64,000 nucleotides of DNA from Choristoneura fumiferana (Eukaryota > Arthropoda > Insecta > Lepidoptera > Tortricidae), in contig NC_133491.1 in assembly GCF_025370935.1 (NCBI RefSeq), positions 467,738 through 531,737 on the forward strand. The letters are read 5' to 3'. Under the pieces are notes generated by a model. The model was not told the origin of the DNA and ran no database searches. It was given only the letters and a program-made list of their open reading frames with translations. Numbering within the stretch: the first letter of the stretch is position 1; the number at the start of each line of letters is the position of its first letter. Positions 43,719 through 54,893 of the stretch are shown here, in pieces. Both the position numbers and the translations under genes were made by a program.

Positions 43719-43985
43719 TCTTCTTCTTTCTTCTTTAACTTAAGAGTTATACTCTTGTCGGTGGAGTATACTCCACACATCCCTCCTCTGAGCCATCCTC
43801 TTAACCTCTTGATACGACGCTACGCCGACTTTCTCCCTTATCTGATCGATGTAGCTGCGCCTTTTCGACCTTTTCCTCTCTCAATTCTTCCGCCCGGCTG
43901 GGAGACCGTCGTCGTGTGGGACTCCCGGAGCAGAAGACCCCGGCCTACCCACTATAAACTCCAGGAATTTCTCGCCTCGCCACCA
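43719..43985 (-). mobile_element. (GAA)n-tailed retroelement 3' end
   Basis: Antisense (TTC)n start, then ggtggagtatactccacaca and gacgacgctacgccgac-like GC-rich coding-like sequence up to agaagaccccggcctaccc. The open stretch at 43755-43988 is on the wrong strand for the element and is not a gene. Confidence 0.5.
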
Positions 43986-44636
43986 TAGCTCAGGGCCACA
44001 GGATTGTGCTTCCTTCTGCACCAACTTATAGCTGCGAAAGGTCACCTCTTTATCTCTTAAATCGATCTTTCCTAAAACCTTTTTGAAGAAGTCATCGTGT
44101 CGTATTAAATGCCGATCATATTCCTGCGTCTAGCATCTATAGTGTTCAGGATTGTTCTCGGTTCTTCAACCATTCTCAAGACTTCCTCATTGGTCTTCCT
44201 TTCCATCCAACTTATGCCTCGTGAAAGAGCACCACTTTATAGTTTAAATAGTAATTCACTAAAACCTTTCTGTAAAGTAGGTTCTTATCTTGATTAATCC
44301 TTATTGAGGTATCCTACCCATGTACTTGTAGCTTTCAGCTAGGATTTATATAAAACAAGATATTTAAAAGTCATCAAGAATCTAGTATAATTAAAGAGCT
44401 GGCTAATTAAGTGTCTAGCCACGCGAAGTGTAGAATTCCGTACAAACATCTCATAAAATAAAGTTTTGATGGAATATTACTTGTTAAGCTGCTGTTGTAT
44501 TTTTTTTATATTTCATGCTACTTCTTGAAAGACATCTCCAACGATATCCCAATGTCACTAGACTAGAAAAAAAAACATCACCACTTTTCATGTAGGGAAG
44601 ATACCCTAGAATATTAATTTATTAAGTTTTATTATA

Positions 44637-44956
44637 AATCATCATCATCATCATTCCAGCCTATATATGTCCCACTGCAGGGCAGAGGCCTCCTCTCAGA
44701 ACAAGAGGGCTTGGGCCATAAGTTCCCACGCGGGCCCAGTGCGGATTGGGAACTTCACACGCACCATTGAATTGCTTCGCAGAAGCCGTGGTGGCTTAGT
44801 GGTTTGACCTATCGCCTCTCAAGCAGAGGGTCGTGGGTTCAAACCCCGGCTCGCACCTCTGAGTTTTTCGAAATTCATGTGCGGAATTACATTTGAAATT
44901 TACCACGAGCTTTGCGGTGAAGGAAAACATCGTGAGGAAACCTGCACAAACCTGCG
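44637..44956 (-). mobile_element. RTE-tailed SINE, 5' head inverted, 13-bp TSD
   Basis: The TSD aagttttattata is at 44624-44636 and 44957-44969. The left part (44637-44782) is the antisense tail beginning (ATC)n; the right part (44783-44956) is the head in sense orientation. Box A tggcttagtgg is followed by box B gggttcaaacccc at about 44834-44846, then the body accacgagctttgcggtgaa. Same architecture as 14757-15001, at an independent site. Confidence 0.87.
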
Positions 44957-45422
44957 AAGTTTTATTATATCCATGAAAAATTATAACTTCCTGATTCAAA
45001 CAATTTCTCAGCTAAGCTGCGCGGACGGGCGTACCGGATATGACAAAGCTAGAAGATTCCTTGTACATAGGACTAAAGAACGCAGAGAATGTAAAAACTT
45101 TATAAAATATTATAAAATATGCAACAGCATAATTTCTCGACAGTGAATTCATTTGTCTATCAAAACGCTTGTCATGCTTTCAGCTACCGCTATCTCGACC
45201 TCTTGAGCCACTCGATGGAAATAGCTCGACTTAAAGCAACACTCGAGAGCATTACGTTGAACAACCACTTTGCAGTTCGATTGTAGTGTTTTAGAGCGTT
45301 TTAGAGTATTCCGCTTCGCTGACTTCTGTGGTAACTTTAACCTTATAGCATTTAGATAGAGTGGTTTTTAGGAAGAATAGTTTCAATTTATAAATAGTTA
45401 ATTGCTTTATTGGTTTTAGTGT

Positions 45423-45613
45423 AGTGACGAGCTTTGCGGTGAAGGAAAACATCGTGAGGAAACCTGCACAAACCTGCGAAGCAATTCAATGGTGCGTGTG
45501 AAGTTCCCAATCCGCACTGGGCCCGCGTGGGAACTATGGCCCGAGCCCTCTTGTTCTGAGAGGAGGCCTGTGCCCAGCAGTGGGACGTATATTGGCTGGG
45601 ATGATGATGATGA
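45423..45613 (+). mobile_element. RTE-tailed SINE, 5'-truncated, 9-bp TSD
   Basis: The TSD ttttagtgt is at 45414-45422 and 45614-45622. Begins in the SINE body (acgagctttgcggtgaagg) and ends in ggctgggatgatgatgatga. Confidence 0.88.
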
Positions 45614-46362
45614 TTTTAGTGTCTTGCGGGGAACTGGTTGAGTTCAAATGAATTCTGTTGATTTGATACGTAATTAACTACCTTTATCTGGCCGTGCTTA
45701 ATATCGCGGAAATTTCGAAAAAATCCTTCTGATGATTCTCCATGAAAGCCGTGCTTTATCTGTCTGTCAGTCAGACAGTTGATCATGTTACTTATTAGTA
45801 GTTATTAGGGTTCCGTACCTCAAAAGAACCAATTCGATGAATTTCTTCTAATTCGATTCACATTTACTTTGCCGATTTACATAAAAAATTGCTACACTAG
45901 AATAACATAGGTGTAATTAGAAGTATAAATTAACTTCTGAAATTGTAGTGTAAGTTTATAAAACCTAATCTAATGTGTGCGAAGCCGCGGAATGCATCGA
46001 GTAAGTCATAAAAGCTTCTTTCTGTGCTTAGTTCTTTTATTTATTCACTATTTTTTAAATAGCGTGTATTTCTAAACAAAAGTAAAAAGTAACCAGACGT
46101 TAGTATTAGTGCTGTGATGCGATACTGTAATATACCTGATCGATTTGTTGCGTACAAAATTTGTCTCGATTTCCGCGTTTCTTTTCTCTCGGCTTTGTTA
46201 ATGTCACGAATAAATATTTTTCTTTTACAATAATTTGATAGCTACAATAGATAAGCGGACGTGTGACCGTTGTCACGTCAGCAAGCCCGACGTTTGGAAT
46301 AAAAACGAAGTAATGATCATGTGTTAACGGGACATTGCGAACAAATTTATTTAATAAGGAAA

Positions 46363-47032
46363 AAACCGGCCAAGTGCGAGTCGGACTCGCGCACCGAGGG
46401 TTCCGTACAAACCTGTAGGTAGTAACTTTAAAATTCTTCTTCTTCTTCTTTCTGTGCCTCTTCCCATTATTTGGGGTCGGCCCTCCTCTTTCTCATGCGC
46501 CAGGTCGGTCGATCCTGGGTTGTCTCCTCGTTCAACTGGGCCTGTTTCAAATCCTTCGATATGGTGGACCACCATGTAGCAAGCGGGCGACCTCTGCCTC
46601 TCTTGTTGTCCGGTAAAATATTTTTAATAATTTTAGTAACTTTAAAATTATTAAAAATATTTTTATTGTATGATGTAACTAAAAATTTCCGGTTTTCGCA
46701 ATTTTTCCTTTATCTGTGCTACAAGACGTTGCTTCGTACCAAATTTCTAGATTCTGAGTTCACGGGAAGTACCCTCTAGGTTTTGATTCCCTTGTTAGTT
46801 CGAAAATTTGCGGAAATTTGCTGCATAAACGGCTGTATCTTTTGATTGCGTTGGCTTAGAAGTTTGATTTTTTCACAGCTCCAAGGGACAGTAGACTTGA
46901 GTATTTGATACAAATTTCAGCTTGATACCTCCACGCGTTCCTGAGAAAAAGGGTCTTGATAGACGGACGGACGGACAACAAAGTGATCCTATAAGGCTTC
47001 CGTTTTTCCTTTCGAGGTACGGAGCCCTAAAA
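46363..47032 (+). mobile_element. Interspersed repeat with gggttccgt ends, carrying a nested insertion
   Basis: Starts aaccggccaagtgcgagtcg and ends tacggagccctaaaaa. Contains gacggacggacggac at about 46965-46980. Interrupted at 46436-46633 by a younger element. Confidence 0.72.
46436..46633 (-). mobile_element. Nested (GAA)n-tailed retroelement 3' end, 16-bp TSD
   Basis: The TSD tagtaactttaaaatt is at 46420-46435 and 46634-46649. Opens with (TTC)n and continues ctcttcccattatttggggt and gtggaccaccatgtagcaag. Resembles the start of 43719-43985, so probably another RTE-like family in antisense. Confidence 0.75.
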
Positions 47033-47540
47033 AATCCTAATCTTTTAATAAAACATATGAAAATAATGTTTATTAGCGGCTGTAGGTAGGTACGGTCAAA
47101 AGCATAAATATATATATGTTACCAAGACGTCAACAATATCAATACAACTTTATGCCACTAAACATAAGATTGATGTAAGTAAGTATACATATTTTGACGC
47201 AATGAGCATTTTTAAGTTCGTGATTATAACAAAATACATACTGTTATAGATAGTAAAATCGAAAATACTCTTAATTAATACTGGAAAAATGTATTTTTAG
47301 TACGCACACTCGAACACAGGTCGTAAATAATACCGGCATCGCAGTAATGGGTTGATATACCCGCGCTCTAAATACGGATGCAGTTCAATCCGACCGAAAA
47401 GTGCATTGCGAACGGCGAATTAAAAGGAGAATGTGATTGAACGTACGTTATTAATAACTTTATGAATGTGCCTTTCGAAGTAATGGAGCTTTTTAAATGC
47501 GAGTTTCGTGAAAAAGATTTAAATGCCGAAAGTTTCCTCC

Positions 47541-47840
47541 CTGTCCTTTTCAGTTAAACACGATGCGGGCGCCGAAACAATTCTATCACCGTAAACGTGT
47601 TGCTAACAATCCCCCGCGGGCCCCAATAAAACTTTTCCAGATGTAAATTTAATTCCACACCAAACCACGTTCCATCGCAACTTCAAAAACGGCCCAAGTT
47701 TCCGGCGAACTTGGAAAAATGCGAACCAAAACACGGCGCGTCGATGCGCGCCGTTGCAGCGTGGGGCGCCGGGCGGCAGTCGAGCGTCGGCGGTCGCGCG
47801 GACCGCTCGCGCGATGTGACGCGCGCTGCCTGCCGCCGCC
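47541..47840 (+). promoter_or_regulatory. Candidate promoter/5'UTR or upstream acceptor of the short-isoform first exon
   Basis: Upstream of the 47841 start the base composition shifts from AT-rich to strongly GC-rich. At 47550-47555 the sequence TCAGTT fits an insect initiator, with A+1 at 47552. The same bases sit behind tttcctccctgtccttttcag, which would also be a good 3' splice site at 47553. So transcription may begin here, or a distal untranslated exon may splice here. A short upstream frame opens at ATG 47563. No convincing TATA box or DPE was seen. Confidence 0.35.
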
Positions 47841-48560
47841 ATGACCGAGGGGGCGGGCAGGCCCCGGCCCGCGCCGCCCCGGAAGCCCGACTCGCTGGCC
47901 CTCGCCTGGCCGCGCTGGGACGACCCGCCGCCGCCCGCGCCCGAGCCCACCAAGCCCGGCCCGTCGCCGCTCAACGACGACTTCGGCGGCTTCTGCCCCT
48001 ACACGCCGCCGAACCCGATCCCAAGCGACACCGTCACGCGCCGCCGGCCTCCTCCGCCGCGGAGGCCGCACAGTGTCGTGTCCCCGCGTCCTCTGAAGCA
48101 GTTGGCGACCCGGCCGCACTCCATAGGCGCGATAGACGATGACTGGCCGACGGTGCCGCTGCTGCAGCCGGTGCCGCGGCGGCCGCGGCCGGTGCCGAAC
48201 CTGTCGACGTTGCCGCGCGCGAGCTTCAATATGCCGTCCTCGAGGAGTGATTACCAGTTGCAACGGCCGGCGATCATGACGAACGGGTACGGCGCGGTTC
48301 CGCCGGCCACGTCGCGACGGCTCTCGCTGCCGGGCGCTCCGCCGCAGAACCCGCCGAAGCCGTCAGCCACCTTCCACGGTCTGTCGGCGCTGCTGGGCCA
48401 GTACCCGTCGCTGGGCACGCCCGGCACGCCGAGCACGCCGGCCGCCGTCCGGGAAGCCGTCCGGCACCTCCTCATGCAGCCGCGCAACGGCTTCCCCATC
48501 ATGGACCACAAACTCTCCCTCTTCATCGAGATCCTCGACGCCCAGGAGAAGTTCTCTCAG
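47841..48560 (+). CDS. Dys: Alternative first coding exon, probable short dystrophin isoform
   Basis: A 240-codon GC-rich frame starts at an ATG in a near-ideal Kozak context (GCCGCCGCCATGA), with an in-frame TGA at 47817-47819. It ends exactly in phase 0 at a gtgaca donor. The first ~180 residues are proline/arginine-rich and look disordered (for example PPPPAPEPTKPGPSP and RRRPPPPRRP). The last ~35 residues, including FPIMDHKLSLFIEILDAQ and EKFSQ, look helical and suit an entry into a rod domain. It lies on the same strand inside the intron after exon C, which also ends in phase 0, so both could splice to the same downstream acceptor. Flies and vertebrates are known to start short dystrophins from internal promoters with private first exons. 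Assignment to dystrophin is from position and phase, not from a recognised sequence; a nested gene is the alternative. Confidence 0.62.
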
Positions 48561-49878
48561 GTGACAGCTGCGCACTGCTCTAAGTAATGCGGATAATGCA
48601 AATTGTTCTTGTAATTCGCGAACTCTCGATCATCCCTTGTCTCGCGATTGTTATGTTCGTAAAGTTTGATCGAATAACAAAAATTTGGTAAACGCGAAAG
48701 GTATTTCAGCGGGGAGTGCTCCGAAGTTGTTTTAAAGACTTTGCCCGAAGTTGCGAATTAATGAGATACAAGATAAATTTCGTTGCGGGATGAACTGTCA
48801 TTTTTGCATAATGATTGAGTTTGTCAGTTCGTTTTAATTCTCGATTCTTACTTGATCAGGGTACTGGGTACGTAATCAAATGAAATACAGCGCGTTCTCT
48901 GAAATATTAATCATCTGAGACGTCTCGCAGTCCTCGGATACATTTTGAGCTGGATTCAATTAAAACCCCGTTTCATCGCTCTCGCCCTCTTGACCCGATT
49001 TTTACGCTTTTGTTTCAATACAATAAGATACTGGAGACGCGAAATGTGAGAGATTTGAAAGAGCTATGAAAATGCTTTACATTACGGTGAAATGCGGGGT
49101 TGTGTGCAGGTCGTAGAGGGCTACGGCGCGAAAGCGTAGCTCGTAGCTGCTACGCGCGGACAATGCTCGTGACGCTGTGATGGTTACTTGTAAAACTTAG
49201 CCATAACACCTCTCTTATGATGATAAAAGATTGTGTGGGCTTGTTCATATTATGTTATATTTCAAAAAGGATACATTTTATTTTCATTCAAACATGAAAC
49301 ATTCTCTTTAATGTATTAACTGTGTAGGTAACCGGTGAAAATTGAAAAAAATTAACATAGAAAATTCTACATAAATGTTAACTTGACGTGGTATTAAGTA
49401 AACAATTCTAACCTATTTTTTTTAAATTAAAACTTCGAATTGCGAAAAGGCGTAAATTATTTTCAAAATAATCTAGAAGCAATTATATTACCAAGATAAA
49501 CTTTTGTTTCTTTTTATTTGTTATGAAGTCTCAGGAACTACTGAATCGAGTCTAAAAATAATATATATTTGAAATAGAAAGCTGCCAAAAAGTTTTCGTA
49601 GAGGGAGGTTGGGGGTGTCATCCAGTATTTTATATAGCTTCGCTAACAATAACGAGACAAGTAAAGTACAAAACTTTCACTATTAGAGATCCGCATCTCA
49701 AAAGGAAAAAACGAAACCTCTATGGATGACTTTACAGTCCGTTTGTTTATTTATCCGTCTATCCAGACCCTTTATCTCGGGAACGCGTAAAGCACTGAAA
49801 AAAAAAAGATTCGCTAACAGTAACAAAAAAATTCGTCGCTTGTAACATAAATTGAGTGAGTACAAAACTAAGGCCAAC
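48561..49878. other. Intron after the short-isoform exon
   Basis: No exon recognised. A small GC-rich palindrome-like stretch (gcgcgaaagcgtagctcgta, then gctgctacgcgcg) lies at about 49125-49160. Confidence 0.5.
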
Positions 49879-49995
49879 TAGTAGCTAAAAGTTAGGTGAT
49901 GTCTTACAGAATCAGTTTTGCAATTATTAGCATTATTTTGGTTCCTAATTAACTAAGCCAACCTAATTCAGATATCCGTTTTTTTTTCAGTGTAT
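49879..49995 (+). repeat. Interspersed repeat pair, copy 2
   Basis: Same words and order as 18826-18955, same orientation. Confidence 0.62.
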
Positions 49996-50563
49996 CAAGT
50001 TGAAATTAATATCAAATACTCAGAAGCATTTGAAGCAAATTTAGGTATGAAGGTAGCTTTTTTTAGCACAACCAATAAAAAAGGTCAGTAAACCTTTTTT
50101 ATGTCTGTCTATCCATGTACTCGTAAGTAATCGTCTAAATTTCTTGATTCTAAAATGATCCCCTTTCGAACACACCTGGTAATAAAGTAGTTTGAACGGA
50201 ACTCTCGGTGCCTTTTGCTAATTCTGTAAAAGTCGAGAATTAAATAATAAGTATAGCTATGCATATTTTTATTACGATACAACCTTCACAGTATTGCATA
50301 AAAACAAATTATTTAAAAAGCTTCCAGTCGTGGCCCGACGCGTTTTAACGTTATTTTTGATCAAACACTTTTGCATAAAAACAGTAAACATTTCGTCTGC
50401 ATTTTTGTCCACATTTTGAAACCTTTGTGCATCAATTATTCAACGGTTTTTGCTTTTAATGCCGGTATTTGTGGAGTGTTTTGCTGTCGGACGAGCTATA
50501 TGAACATTGCGATCATGTTACTTCATATTTTACGTTATATCGGATTATTTATGTAGCGATTCG

Positions 50564-51225
50564 GGGGGGCCTACCATGATCTTTTCATAAACGATCCAAA
50601 CGCAGAGCAGTTCAATTTAGGCACCTAAACTGAATCGTCGAAATTGGTACCACGACGTTTATTTCTCAGAGCTGAGTCTCAATGGTTTACAAGTGAATGA
50701 AAGACCGATATTGTCTCTGGTCCGAAAATAAACGCTAAGTCGCGAAAGAGATGCCGCTATATGCAAACCAAATATTGTATACTAAAACCTCTTTATTTTG
50801 GAAAACCATAACTCTATGTCATTCCGTGTTCTTAGCAACCGTTGTATTGATTACAAATAAAATGTTTACGCTGTCACTAATCCACGAGTCTCTTTTCTCA
50901 CTGAAAAATTAGTTTTATCAATGAAGAGTTAAGAAGCACAATGTCGTGAGTACCTATGAAAAGTTATAAAACTTGAATAAAAGTTTAAAAGTTCTTGAAA
51001 TTTAAAAATATTCCAAGTAAAACACTCAAAATTCCAAAAGAATTGACAGAATGAGTAACTTATACTGAATCGCTAAATTTGACACTGAAGCGATTCAATT
51101 CCCACTCAAGTTAAGCGTCATGGTACGAAAACCGCTTGAAGTGAGTGAATGAAAATGTCTGTATCGCTGTCGCAGTTCAGTTTAGAGCCTAAACTGAATC
51201 GTATTAAGAAAGCGTGGTAGGCCCC
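50564..51225. mobile_element. DNA-transposon-like element with gggggcctacca ends
   Basis: Imperfect inverted ends gggggcctaccatgat and cgtggtaggcccc. The word ctaaactgaatcgt recurs near both ends, with degenerate versions inside. No transposase frame. Confidence 0.65.
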
Positions 51226-51654
51226 TGCTGTTTTTGCAGGTCAATCGTTTGAAACAATTATTTTATAATTACCATTATAAACCTCGTAGTATCTATTGTG
51301 TTTTAAACCTTATCCCGATTATACACTGATTGACTGATTGACCGATTAACTTTGTATGAAGGATAATCTTTTTCAACGTAATTTAGTGTCATAATACTCA
51401 GTGGCATAAAATTTGGCCCACTCTACATAAAACTTTATCTATTACTGCATTCATTTGACCGGCCAGATTTTTTGCCGCTCAGTATATTAAATCGTTGACG
51501 TATACATTTTATTATATAGATATTTAAACAAGCCCCTTTTTTCCAAGCTTTCAACAAATCTTATAAGATGAATTTCCTGTGGTCACATTGACTTAATATT
51601 TGGTATACACATGCAAGTACAGTCAGCTCTTATTTTAATAATAATAACAGTACT

Positions 51655-51765
51655 TAGTAGTAAAACTCTTTATGATACAAAAAGAAAATACAGATGGGTT
51701 ATAAAAAAGTACAAAGTACAAAGGCAGCTTTGTTCCTGCAGGGATCTTTCTTAAAAAGAAAGAAA
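51655..51765 (-). mobile_element. Retroelement 3' end, diverged
   Basis: gtagtaaaactctttatgat, then gtacaaaggcagctttgttc and ctgcagggatctttct; parallels 43226-43350. Confidence 0.52.
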
Positions 51766-51954
51766 ATATTCATTTGTGACAACATGAGAAGAATGGATAT
51801 AAATAAAAAAAAAATTCTGTAGCTATATTTATATTGTTATGCATGTCACGAAATGTTGTCAAATTAGCAATCTGCCGGTTTTGCGAACGGTGCTGAGTCC
51901 TTTGGCATCATACATTAAAAAATATTTAGTAAAATCCTTATCAAATCATCATTA

Positions 51955-52075
51955 TTTCTAATACGTCCCACTGCTGGGCACAAGGTATCTTAGCGGAGAG
52001 AAGGTCAGGTTCTAGTTACCACGTAGATTGGGAACTTTACACGCCATTAATCTAGTGAGTGCAAGTTAACTCGGA
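51955..52075 (-). mobile_element. Old RTE-tailed SINE tail
   Basis: Antisense tail: atacgtcccactgctgggca, then gattgggaactttacacg. Strongly diverged. Confidence 0.62.
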
Positions 52076-52399
52076 AAGTTATCCTTCACCGAAATGCTCA
52101 TGTTAAATTTGAAGCGTAATTAAATTACGATGTTTCCTTTAATACAATACGCTGTATTACGCACGTATTAGTACATAATTATATCGGATAATTGATTACT
52201 AAAATGTATGTAGGTAGTTATTGCCTGTGCTTTGCTTTGTATAATAGACAACTTCTTCAGCCCTGTCGTTTAGGTGCGCGTATCTTGTCGCATAATTTTA
52301 TAAATATAAGTATGTTATGTTTGTTAGCCATATTTTCCCCACTGAAACCGCAATTTTTTCGGAATTTTATAAATGGTCACCTGTAAAACTATAGGTGAG

Positions 52400-52788
52400 T
52401 AATGATTGATTTTTTGGAGTCTTTTTGTATTTTTTATTTCAACTCCAAATTTTGTTACTTTTACGGGTATCCTGTGAAACCATATCGTAAATACAAACTG
52501 AGACATGGATGCACAGAAAAACCAGAAAAAGAGACCAGCACTGAACTGAGCAGAATGTGACGTCTGTCGACGCAACATAGATGTCGCTAGTGCCGCTGCT
52601 TAAGTAGCATAGTAGAGGTAAGCAACCTGCGATATGTATGCATAGGAAAAATTCGTGTCTAGATTCCTGTCCAGAAGTGGTGTAGGGGTTATAGCACGCA
52701 GCACGGAATGCTGAGGACCTGGGTTCGATTCCCAGGGCTGGTCTCTTTTTCTGGTTTTTCTGTGCATCCATGTCTCAGTTTGTATTTT
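52400..52788. mobile_element. 389-bp foldback insertion carrying a tRNA-like unit, 11-bp TSD
   Basis: The direct repeat ctataggtgag flanks the insert at 52389-52399 and 52789-52799. Inside, about 50 bp at 52490-52539 is the inverse complement of 52737-52787 (gctggtctctttttctggtt onward). A tRNA-like segment touches the right arm. Either a SINE with an inverted partial second copy, or a foldback element that captured a tRNA promoter. Confidence 0.72.
52674..52743 (+). repeat. tRNA-like pol III unit inside the 52400 element
   Basis: Box A agtggtgtaggggtta at 52676-52691 and box B gggttcgattccc at 52721-52733. The T arm pairs perfectly (ctggg ttcgatt cccag). There is no matched acceptor stem or terminator in a gene-like place, so it is a SINE head rather than a working tRNA gene. 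Confidence 0.72.
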
Positions 52789-53329
52789 CTATAGGTGAGA
52801 TTAAATTTATTTTTTACTGTATATTTAGACTCTTATATGCTTCGAGAAATAGTGCCTTGTTATAACTATCTGTGTCTGTAATCAAAGTACCTGTATCTGG
52901 ATCTAAACCTTACAGTATATCAAAAAATCTTTCTGCCTGCTATTTCACACTGTTTTCTGTCGCGCCAGTAATTAGCGGCTCATTATAGCCCATAACCCGT
53001 AGTTTGCGTGGCTGTAATATTAATTCGATATCGGCTGCAGCCTGCAGTTAAGGGTATTATTTTATTAAATGCTTTATTTGAGATTCTAACACTTTCTGTT
53101 TTACTAAAAGCGACTCGCTACGCAAACGCAATGCTCAGCGCAAACCTTTGAAACCAGAAAGATTACATATTTTTATACTTATACCATCAAGGAAGTCATT
53201 GGGACGTTTTTTGGTGGGTATGTGGCTTTGATAGAGTTTAGGATATTTTATTTATATGTCTTACAAATCGTCACTAAGTAGGTACTTTTAAAAAAACTTA
53301 TCTCAAATGATGAACATACCTATCAATTT

Positions 53330-54893
53330 ATGAAAAAAAAAATCACTCAGCTTCAGTCAGAATTAAACATCTGGTATTTAGATGATGGCACTATTGGAGG
53401 AACAGCCGCCTCAGTTAAGGCTGACCTCGATTCCATTATTAAACGATTCTCAGAGATCGGCCTCACGCTAAACACTAATAAGTGTGAGATTTTCATAAAT
53501 GAGAGTTTTTCTCCTACCCTTAAAACTAATATAATAGACAGCGTAAATAATCTCACTTCTAATATTTCAGTTTTATCCCGTGACACCCTTACGCTTCTCG
53601 GAGCACCTATTTTTGACGATTCAATACCTTCGACCTTAAATGCTAAAATAGAGCAATTCCAAAATACGTCAAATTTGCTTTATGAAATCAGCCCGCATAT
53701 GGCTATGCATATCTTACGTCTCTGCCTTTTTTCCCCAAAATTTATATATTTGCTTCGTTGTTCACCTGTTTGGAAATTTCCTACAATCACTTCTAACATC
53801 GATCAAATTTTAAAAGAAACAGTGAGCAAAATTACAAATTTAACCTTTACTCCCCTCCAGCTGGGACCAAGCAATCCTTCCTGTTAAATTTGGAGGCCTA
53901 GGAATCCGGTCAACTAGCAGCCTGACACTCCCTGCCTTTCTGTCTTCCTTTAATAGCACGCTCACCATCATCAGCGGTATTCTTAGACTTACCTCAGCCT
54001 CTGATGTTCAGGTGTCGTGTTTAAAAGATGCAGAAACAGCTTGGAGGAATTGTAATCCAGGTGAGTGTTTGCCGTCAGAGAAACACAGCCAAGCCGCTTG
54101 GGATACGATTAATATTAAAATGAATCACAAGCGGCTACTGGAGAATTGCTCTGACCCGGGTGAACGAGCCAGAATATTGGCGGTATCCGAACGGGAATCA
54201 GGTCACTGGCTGCACGCGCTCCCCTCCCGTACCCTAGGAACTGTTTTGGATCCCTCTTCACTGCGAATTGCAATCTGTCTTCGCTTGGGCATTAAAATAT
54301 GTGAAACACACCTTTGTTGCCGCTGCGGTCAGACAGTGGACACTTTGGGTCGGCATGGCCTTTTTTGTCACCATAGTGTGGGTCGCTTTTTTAGGCACGC
54401 CACTCTTAACGATATCATCCGCCGGGCTCTCTCCACTGCCTCTGTGCCCACGACATTGGAACCTTCGGGTCTCTCTGCCACCGACGGAAAGAGGCCCGAT
54501 GGTTGTACTTTAGTGCCTTGGTGTCTGGGCCGCCCCTTAGCGTGGGACGTCACCTGTGTAGACACATTAGCGCCGTCCCACGTTAATGGTTCTGCACGGA
54601 AGCCTGGGTCCGCCGCAGAGCAGGCCCAAACTATTAAGTGTCGCAAATACGCATTTCTTTCAAACAACTACATGTTTGCGGCACTTGCAATAGAAACTTT
54701 GGGCCCATGGTCGTCCGACACAAAAAAGTTTGTAAAAGAAGTGTCGGACAAGCTCTTCGGCGTCTCAGGCGACCATAGGGCTGGTACTTTCTTTGCCCAG
54801 CGCCTAAGTTTGGCGGTGCAGAGGGGCAATGCGGCCTCCGTCCTGGGGACGATGCCCCAAGTGGGCGATCTCCAGGGAATTTTTTATTTGTAA
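53330..54893 (+). pseudogene. 5'-truncated retroelement: YLDD reverse transcriptase plus zinc-knuckle/RLE-like C-terminus, one frameshift
   Basis: The first part (53330 to about 53861) starts just before RT motif C, IWYLDDGTIGG, followed by IGLTLNTNKCEIF. The frame then shifts by one base near 53855-53862 and continues openly from WDQAILPVKFGGLGIR to a stop at 54893. Counting from 54012, the second part has a CCRC...H...CHH zinc-knuckle-like cluster (residues 102-120), then HATLND and EPSGL. RPDG (161-164) with LAWDVTCVDT (176-185) suggests a PD-(D/E)XK nuclease as in R2/CRE-type elements. It ends AVQRGNAASVLGT. The RT fingers and N-terminus are missing. YLDD instead of the usual FADD/YADD makes the clade uncertain. 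From memory, similar RT proteins are widespread in invertebrates. No TSD found. Confidence 0.72.

Noticed and set aside
47603..48263. Long open stretches on the minus strand and in other plus frames around 47.6-48.5 kb
   Set aside because: They mirror the GC-rich first exon; GC-rich DNA has few stops. They lack a good start context and splice logic.
52380..52405. A second recursive splice site at ataggtgagt
   Set aside because: No pyrimidine tract before the AG at the left copy; both copies are explained as the TSD of the 52400 insert.
52674..52743. A functional tRNA gene
   Set aside because: Good boxes A and B, but no acceptor stem pairing, and it lies inside a TSD-flanked repeat. It is a SINE-type head.
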